This document shows, one piece after another, positions 59,181-64,000 of a stretch of 64,000 nucleotides of DNA. Position 1 is the stretch's first letter; each line of letters opens with the position of its first letter. The stretch is from JACKCD01 sp041390905 (GTDB lineage: Bacteria; Chloroflexota; Anaerolineae; Promineifilales; Promineifilaceae), in NCBI GenBank assembly GCA_041390905.1, contig JAWKPA010000012.1:2480001-2544000 (forward strand), in the 5' to 3' direction. The translations under genes were made by a program, and so were the position numbers. The notes under the pieces are model-generated. The model saw only the letters and a program-made list of their open reading frames with translations. It was not told where the DNA came from and made no database searches.

Positions 59181-60908
59181 ATGGATAGAACAGTACCTAC
59201 CTCCGCCAACGAAGAAATACAGCTTTACCTCCGCACCTACTACTCCCTGCTTCGCAGCAGCCGAGCGGTAGAAATCAAAACGCTGATTGAAGCCCACAAG
59301 CGGATGAACTCCGCCCTCCACATCCACGCCGACGAGCCACAGCCTGATTTGGCCGCCTTTACCTACAGCATTTTGCGAATCCCCGACTGCCTCAGCGAGG
59401 TGCGGCTGGTTGTCATGGGGCAATCGGAACGGGTGTTTGCCCAGCACGGCTACCCCGATGTGGAAACGTGGCGGCATATGCAGGCACCGGGGCGGCGGCG
59501 GCGCAGCTTTTATGATGGCAACGGCACGCTGGCGGTTTATATTGCCAGCCAATCAGACATTGACGACCTGATTCCAATTTTGACGGCATACCAGATTGAA
59601 CGGCGCAAGCTGCACCAACTGCTGCGCGGCGATGGGGTGCGTCAACTGCTGCAACTGTGTGAGGAGGATAAAAACGGCCGTGTGGAGGGCAATGACCTCA
59701 TTCGGCTGGCGCGAATAACGAACATTCCGGCCGAGGATTTAGAGCGGCTGGGGCAGATTTGGCGGGGACAAACGGCCGTTCAGCTCCTGCAAATCAGCCA
59801 AAAAAGCCAAGAAATCGCCATCCGCTCCCTGGCCGGGTCGCTCACCGACTACAAACGCGCCACCCGCCGCTGGTGGCAAAACGTTGAGCGGCGCGTTCCC
59901 CAAATCCCCTTTGCCGACTGCCCCGTCTATTTTGTCTCCAGCAACACCCACACCCTCACCAATCTACTTAGCGGTCATGCCCTGCAGCGTGAAAAAGAGC
60001 TGTTTGAGTTTGTCAACTCGCAGCCCAACAACGACCTCAAACAAGAGTACGAAGCGATTCAAGCGCGGAACGTCCCCAGCCGTATCGAGAACTTCCTTTA
60101 TTATGTGCTAAAGAAATTTGAGGCGACGCGAGAAACGGCCGTTTCCCAGCGCCTCACCCATGAACAAAACGTCGGCATCAACCGCGTCCCCAGCGACCAC
60201 GCCTTTGACATCGAAGTCCAGGTCGTCTCCCTCAACAAACTCAGCGAAAAATTCCTCGACCCCCGGCTCAAGGTTGACGGGTTCAACAAACTCAGCCGCA
60301 GCAACGCCATCATCGTCAACATAGACTACCCCCTCGGTATGGCCGCCTACCAGGTTCTCACCGAAATCTCGCGCAACATTGCCGAAGTGCGCGGCATCTA
60401 CATCATGGGCAAGGCAGCCACGCTAAACGGCCGTATTGGCGACATCATGATCCCCAGCGTCGTCCACGACGAGCATTCGCTCAACACCTACCTCTTCGAC
60501 AACTGCTTCACCGCCACCGACGTTGCCCCCCACCTCGTCTACGGCACCGTCATGGACAACCAAAAAGCGATTACCGTCCCCGGCACCTTCCTGCAAAACG
60601 AAGGCTACATGTCCGTTTTCTACAAGGAAGGGTACACCGACATGGAAATGGAGGCCGGCCCCTACCTCAGCGCGATCTACGAAATGGTGCGCCCACGCCG
60701 CCATCCCTACAACGAGCTTGTCAACCTCTACAGCGCCAACTTCCCCATCGGAATGCTCCACTACGCTTCCGACACCCCCTTTAGCAAGGGCAAAAACCTC
60801 GGTTCGCAAAACCTCTCCTACTACGGCATGGATCCCACCTACGCCACCATGGTCGCCATCCTCCGCGCCATTTTGCAAACCGAAATCAAGCATTTGACCA
60901 AACCCTAA
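59181..60908 (+). CDS. Uncharacterised protein with nucleoside-phosphorylase-like C-terminus
   Basis: The 575-residue protein has no firm family name that I can give; it may correspond to a DUF6909-type family. The N-terminal 300 residues are mostly helical. The C-terminal 240 residues resemble the PNP/MTAN fold: YIMGKAATLNGRIGDIMIP, VVHDEHSLNTYLF and the acidic DMEMEAGPYLSAI, which parallels the ME-containing ribose-binding motif of MTAN/PNP. It may therefore bind or cleave a nucleoside. It is located 102 bases after selD, likely in the same direction of transcription. Confidence 0.6.
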   Translation: MDRTVPTSANEEIQLYLRTYYSLLRSSRAVEIKTLIEAHKRMNSALHIHADEPQPDLAAFTYSILRIPDCLSEVRLVVMGQSERVFAQHGYPDVETWRHMQAPGRRRRSFYDGNGTLAVYIASQSDIDDLIPILTAYQIERRKLHQLLRGDGVRQLLQLCEEDKNGRVEGNDLIRLARITNIPAEDLERLGQIWRGQTAVQLLQISQKSQEIAIRSLAGSLTDYKRATRRWWQNVERRVPQIPFADCPVYFVSSNTHTLTNLLSGHALQREKELFEFVNSQPNNDLKQEYEAIQARNVPSRIENFLYYVLKKFEATRETAVSQRLTHEQNVGINRVPSDHAFDIEVQVVSLNKLSEKFLDPRLKVDGFNKLSRSNAIIVNIDYPLGMAAYQVLTEISRNIAEVRGIYIMGKAATLNGRIGDIMIPSVVHDEHSLNTYLFDNCFTATDVAPHLVYGTVMDNQKAITVPGTFLQNEGYMSVFYKEGYTDMEMEAGPYLSAIYEMVRPRRHPYNELVNLYSANFPIGMLHYASDTPFSKGKNLGSQNLSYYGMDPTYATMVAILRAILQTEIKHLTKP

Positions 60909-60910
60909 TC

Positions 60911-60972
60911 AATAGTGCGTATTGCGTATTACGTAAACAAAGTCAATACGCAATACGCAATACGCAATACTC
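60911..60972. repeat. Family C inverted repeat
   Basis: TGCGTATTGCGTATTACGTA pairs with CAATACGCAATACGCAATAC (7-base period). It precedes the aminopeptidase start by a few bases. Confidence 0.88.
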
Positions 60973-60977
60973 ACCCC

Positions 60978-62084
60978 ATGACCACACCCGATCAAACCCA
61001 ACTTCTCCACGACCGCCTCGCCCTCATCCGCCAGCAGCTTCCCGCCTGGCAAAGCGACGGCATCCTTATTACCAGCGCCACCAACCGCCGCTGGGCCAGC
61101 GGCTTCACCGGCTCGGCCGGGCAACTGCTAATTACCGCCGACAAGGCGCTCATTGCCACTGACTTCCGCTACTGGGAGCAGGCCAAAGCGCAAGCCCCCG
61201 CCTTTGAGCTGTTCCAGCACCAGCGTACCGACGACGACACAAAAAAGATGCTGGCAGCGGCCAACGTTTCCCGGCTGGCACTGGAAGCAAAGCAAATTTC
61301 GCTCTACGAAGCGGAAAATTTGCAAAAGCTGGGCGAAGGAATTGAATGGGTGCCGCTGGAGAAGAGTTTGGAGGGGTTAAGGCAGGTAAAAACGGCCGTT
61401 GAGATCGAAGCCCTCCGCGCCGCCGCCGCCATCACCGATTACGCCATGAGCCAAATCAACGAAATTGCCCAGCCCGGCATGAGCGAACGCGCCCTGGCCT
61501 GGGAGCTGGAAAAAACGATGCGCGAACGGGGTGCCGACGGGCTGGCGTTTGACATCATCGTTGCTTCCGGCCCACATGGTGCCTACCCCCACCACCGCGC
61601 TGGCGACCGCCAATTGCAGGAAGGCGACACCATTGTGGTGGACATGGGATGCCAGCTCAACGGCTACCGCAGCGACCTGACCCGCACCTTTCACCTGGGC
61701 AACAACCCATCGGAGCAATTTTGGGAAGTGTATAACCTTGTCCTGTCTGCCCAGCAGACCGCCCTGGCCGCCCTGCGCCCCGGCCTGACGCTGCGCCAGG
61801 CCGATGCCGCCGCCCGCGACGTGATCACCGCCGCCGGACATGGCGACCATTTCGGCCACGGTCTCGGCCACGGCGTGGGGCTGGACATCCACGAAGATCC
61901 GTTTATGTCGTTCCGCGCCGGGGAAGCCGAAACCCTCGTCGCCGGAGCCACCATTACCGTGGAACCGGGCGTTTACCTGCCGGGCTGGGGTGGCGTGCGC
62001 ATTGAGGATTTTGTGCAGGTAACAGACAATGGCGTGGTTATGTTAAGCAACTGCCCTAAAAACCCAATTATTGCAACAAAATAA
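60978..62084 (+). CDS. Aminopeptidase P (M24, Xaa-Pro peptidase)
   Basis: The ATG at 60978 gives 368 residues. The creatinase N-terminal domain is followed by the pita-bread fold, with metal ligands in VVDMGCQLNGYRSDLTRTF (two Asp), HGLGHGVGLDIHEDP (His), TVEPGVYLPG (Glu) and VRIEDFV (Glu). It removes N-terminal residues before proline and binds two metals, usually manganese. Cytoplasmic; no signal peptide. Confidence 0.94.
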   Translation: MTTPDQTQLLHDRLALIRQQLPAWQSDGILITSATNRRWASGFTGSAGQLLITADKALIATDFRYWEQAKAQAPAFELFQHQRTDDDTKKMLAAANVSRLALEAKQISLYEAENLQKLGEGIEWVPLEKSLEGLRQVKTAVEIEALRAAAAITDYAMSQINEIAQPGMSERALAWELEKTMRERGADGLAFDIIVASGPHGAYPHHRAGDRQLQEGDTIVVDMGCQLNGYRSDLTRTFHLGNNPSEQFWEVYNLVLSAQQTALAALRPGLTLRQADAAARDVITAAGHGDHFGHGLGHGVGLDIHEDPFMSFRAGEAETLVAGATITVEPGVYLPGWGGVRIEDFVQVTDNGVVMLSNCPKNPIIATK

Positions 62085-62092
62085 ACCCGCCG

Positions 62093-62160
62093 TAGCCGAG
62101 GATTCCAATCCTCATTCTTATTCATGAGCCGAAGAGCGAGGATTGGAATCCTCGGCTACA
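62093..62160. repeat. Inverted repeat GTAGCCGAGGATTCC ... GGAATCCTCGGCTAC
   Basis: Near-perfect 15-20-base arms separated by about 30 bases. The element lies between convergent genes (pepP and the NarL-type regulator), so a terminator role is likely. The rest of the gap is empty. Confidence 0.85.
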
Positions 62161-62218
62161 CTGCTACAAAACGGATGAATCTGCGTAATCGGCGAAATCT
62201 TTGATAAGGTGCCATTGG

Positions 62219-62875
62219 TTACACACTCCCCTGCAATTTCACCAACCCGTTTTGCGCCGCAATTGCCACCGCTTCGGTGCGGTTGCCGGCGTGGAGCTTG
62301 CTCAAGATGGCGCTGACGTGGAATTTGACCGTCCGCTCGCTAATTACCAGCCGGGCGGCAATCTCCTTGTTTTGCAGCCCCAGCGCCAACTGATCCAGTA
62401 CTTCCTGCTCACGCGGGGTCAACGGTTCCAGCGGCGGGGCTTCCTGCCGCTGGCTCACCTGCCGCAGCAGCTTGGAGGCTACCACGGGCTGCAGCAGCGA
62501 CCCACCGGAATGGACGACGCGAATGGCGTTAAACAGCTCCTGGCGTGGCACGCCTTTGAGCAAGTAGCCCTGGACACCGGCTTGAACGGCCGTTAATATC
62601 CGCTCATCCGTATCAAACGCCGTAAACACAATCACCCGCACCCGTTCATCCGCCGCCCGCAGTTGCCGGAGGGCCTCTACCCCATCCAGCAGCGGCATCT
62701 CCAAATCCAGCAGCACTACATCTGGGTTAAGAACGGCCGTTTGTGCCACCACCTCCACCCCATTTCCCACCTCCCCCACCACCACAAAATCCGGCTGCGT
62801 TCCCAAAATCGCCACCAGCCCATCCCGCACCACCGGGTGATCATCCGCAATCAGTAACCGTATCTGTTCAGCCAT
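62219..62875 (-). CDS. NarL/LuxR-type response regulator
   Basis: The 218-residue protein (ATG at 62875) has a receiver domain with IADDHPVVRDGL, phospho-acceptor Asp in VVLLDLEMP and Lys in YLLKG. The C-terminal LuxR helix-turn-helix is LTPREQEVLDQLA...SERTVKFHVSAILSKL. No sensor kinase is in the window, so the signal is unknown. Confidence 0.95.
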   Translation of the reverse strand: MAEQIRLLIADDHPVVRDGLVAILGTQPDFVVVGEVGNGVEVVAQTAVLNPDVVLLDLEMPLLDGVEALRQLRAADERVRVIVFTAFDTDERILTAVQAGVQGYLLKGVPRQELFNAIRVVHSGGSLLQPVVASKLLRQVSQRQEAPPLEPLTPREQEVLDQLALGLQNKEIAARLVISERTVKFHVSAILSKLHAGNRTEAVAIAAQNGLVKLQGSV

Positions 62876-62883
62876 ATCCAAAA

Positions 62884-63117
62884 AAAGATTGGAGATTGGA
62901 GGTTGGAGATTGGTACCTGCACAGTGTCAATCTCCAATCCCCAATCTCTAACCTCCATAAACCACTCAACATTTGCTTCCACCCAATTATACCAAGAGGC
63001 AGTGAAAAGGTTGACGCTCCCCCTAACTGCGCTACCATCTACCTTTTCGGGTGCATGGATGAAGATTGGGAGACTAAGAGATTAAGAGACTGAGCGTTGT
63101 CCAATCTCCCAATCTCA
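62884..63117. repeat. Two inverted repeats upstream of the glutamine synthetase gene
   Basis: A family A hairpin (62884-62957) and a mixed GAGACT/GAGATT element (63060-63117) flank a short empty segment. The second directly precedes the AAAGGAG ribosome-binding site. Confidence 0.85.
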
Positions 63118-63137
63118 CTTTTTAAAGGAGTCGTCTC

Positions 63138-64000
63138 ATGAACAAAGACCAGGTTATTTCAGCCGCCAACAACGCTGGCGTTCGCCTCATCCGCTTCCTC
63201 TACTGCGACAACGGCGGCACGATTCGCGGCAAGCTTGTCCACATAGACAGCTTCGCCCGCCGCCTCACCACCGGCATTGGCCTCACCCCGGCCATGCAGG
63301 CCATGAACATGCTCGATCAGCTCCAGCCTGTTCCCGGCATGGGGCCAGTGGGCGAAGTGCGGCTCGTCCCCGACATCAACAGCTTTGTCGTCCTTCCCTA
63401 CGCCCCCAACAGCGCCGCCATGATGTGCGACATGCTCACCCTGGACAAAAAACCGTGGTCCGCCTGCCCCCGCAGCTTCCTCCAGCGCATGATCACCCGC
63501 GCCGCCCACCTCGGTCTCAGCTTCCAGGCCACCTTCGAGAACGAATTCAGCCTTTTTCACCCGCAGGAAGACGGCAGCTACCTCCCCATTGACACCGGCC
63601 TCTGCTTTAGCACCATTTCAATGGCGGCCGGCGCGGAAGTGATGGACGACATGATCGCCGCCTTTGAGGCGCAGGGCATTCCCATTGATGCCTATTACCC
63701 CGAACTCGGCCACGGCCAACACGAACTCCCCATCCGCCACGCCCCCGCCCTACGCGCCGCCGACAACCAGATATGGTTCCGCGAAACGGTGCGGAACGTG
63801 GCCGACCAGCACGGCATGGTGGCCTCGCTGGCTCCCAAACCGCAGCCCAATCAGGCGGGCAACAGCGCCCACATTCACTGGAGCATTTGGGATTTGGCCG
63901 GGGAGAACAATCTGCTCTATGACCCCAAAGACCCGTACATGGTCAGCGAACTTGGCTACCACTTTATCGCTGGCGTGCTGGCACATTTGCCCGGTTTGCT
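63138..64000 (+). CDS. Glutamine synthetase family protein, 5' part
   Basis: The ATG at 63138 with AAAGGAG upstream opens a frame to the window end (about 287 residues visible). TFENEFSLF (Glu metal ligands), ELGHGQHELPIRH and GNSAHIHWSIWD match the catalytic core. FLYCDNGGTIRGK is the beta-grasp start. The sequence departs from GlnA enough (ENEFSLF instead of ExEFFLF) that it may be a GlnT or gamma-glutamylamine synthetase-like enzyme. Confidence 0.88.
   Translation, partial: MNKDQVISAANNAGVRLIRFLYCDNGGTIRGKLVHIDSFARRLTTGIGLTPAMQAMNMLDQLQPVPGMGPVGEVRLVPDINSFVVLPYAPNSAAMMCDMLTLDKKPWSACPRSFLQRMITRAAHLGLSFQATFENEFSLFHPQEDGSYLPIDTGLCFSTISMAAGAEVMDDMIAAFEAQGIPIDAYYPELGHGQHELPIRHAPALRAADNQIWFRETVRNVADQHGMVASLAPKPQPNQAGNSAHIHWSIWDLAGENNLLYDPKDPYMVSELGYHFIAGVLAHLPGL

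Larger units (their letters stand above)
855..62741. repeat. Dispersed palindrome AACGGCCGTT (about 85 copies)
   Basis: By manual count about 85 exact copies occur across the window, both in genes and in gaps, first at 855 and last at 62732. Many extend to GAAACGGCCGTTTC. In genes it is read as TAV, NGR(F/L) or RP depending on frame. Near-variants (GACGGCCGTT, AACGGCCGTC, AACGGCCGTA) add more. Random expectation for a 10-mer here is well below one copy. Confidence 0.93.

Overview
This 64 kb window is dense, GC-rich bacterial DNA. It most resembles a member of the Chloroflexota, probably Anaerolineae-like, although no marker gene here proves that. The clues are a large BTAD/AAA/TPR (SARP-type) regulator, an FhaA-like DUF3662-FHA gene paired with a membrane FHA gene, extracellular propeller proteins ending in calcium-binding repeats, abundant acyl-CoA genes, YvcK, and a selenocysteine-containing SelD. 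I see no rRNA, tRNA, CRISPR array, replication origin, prophage or transposase gene.

Layout. 1-5.5 kb (+): the 3' part of a SpeA-like decarboxylase, then two unusual substrate-binding-protein fusions (with OmpA and with VWA) and an unknown protein. 5.6-15.1 kb (-): MgtC/DUF4010 membrane protein, fatty acid desaturase, acyl-CoA dehydrogenase, ornithine cyclodeaminase-like enzyme, SDR, MazG-like enzyme and the 1122-residue regulator. 15.2-19.4 kb (+): a 79-residue protein divergent from the regulator and two secreted seven-unit propeller paralogues. 19.7-44.0 kb (-): amidase, GT39 glycosyltransferase, pentapeptide-repeat protein, CoA transferase, acyl-CoA ligase, two metallo-beta-lactamase-fold enzymes, Nudix, alpha/beta hydrolase, GrpB, molybdopterin oxidoreductase, a lipid cluster (SDR, APH-like kinase, ACAD11-like dehydrogenase, SDR), an XcyI-like restriction-modification pair, phosphoesterase/MazG, GAPDH and YvcK. 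44.4-49.0 kb (+): MtnA and a nucleotide-sugar cluster (cytidylyltransferase, CDP-glucose dehydratase-like, epimerase) interrupted by a HEPN/MNT pair. 49.1-57.5 kb: BNR propeller plus MoaD-like, GyrI-like, GNAT, MazEF, a death-like-domain remnant, ABC exporter, Uma2 and the FHA pair. 58.0-64 kb: selD with an in-frame UGA, an uncharacterised protein, aminopeptidase P, a NarL-type regulator and the start of a glutamine synthetase.

Two DNA-level layers run across all of this and are the most interesting content. First, the palindrome AACGGCCGTT occurs about 85 times by my manual count, in all reading frames, and usually sits exactly where the local strand composition flips from G/T-rich to C/A-rich. 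Second, most intergenic gaps carry hairpins built from short tandem units (often 7 nt) followed by their inverted copies. These hairpins frequently supply the stop codon, and sometimes the last residues, of the neighbouring protein.
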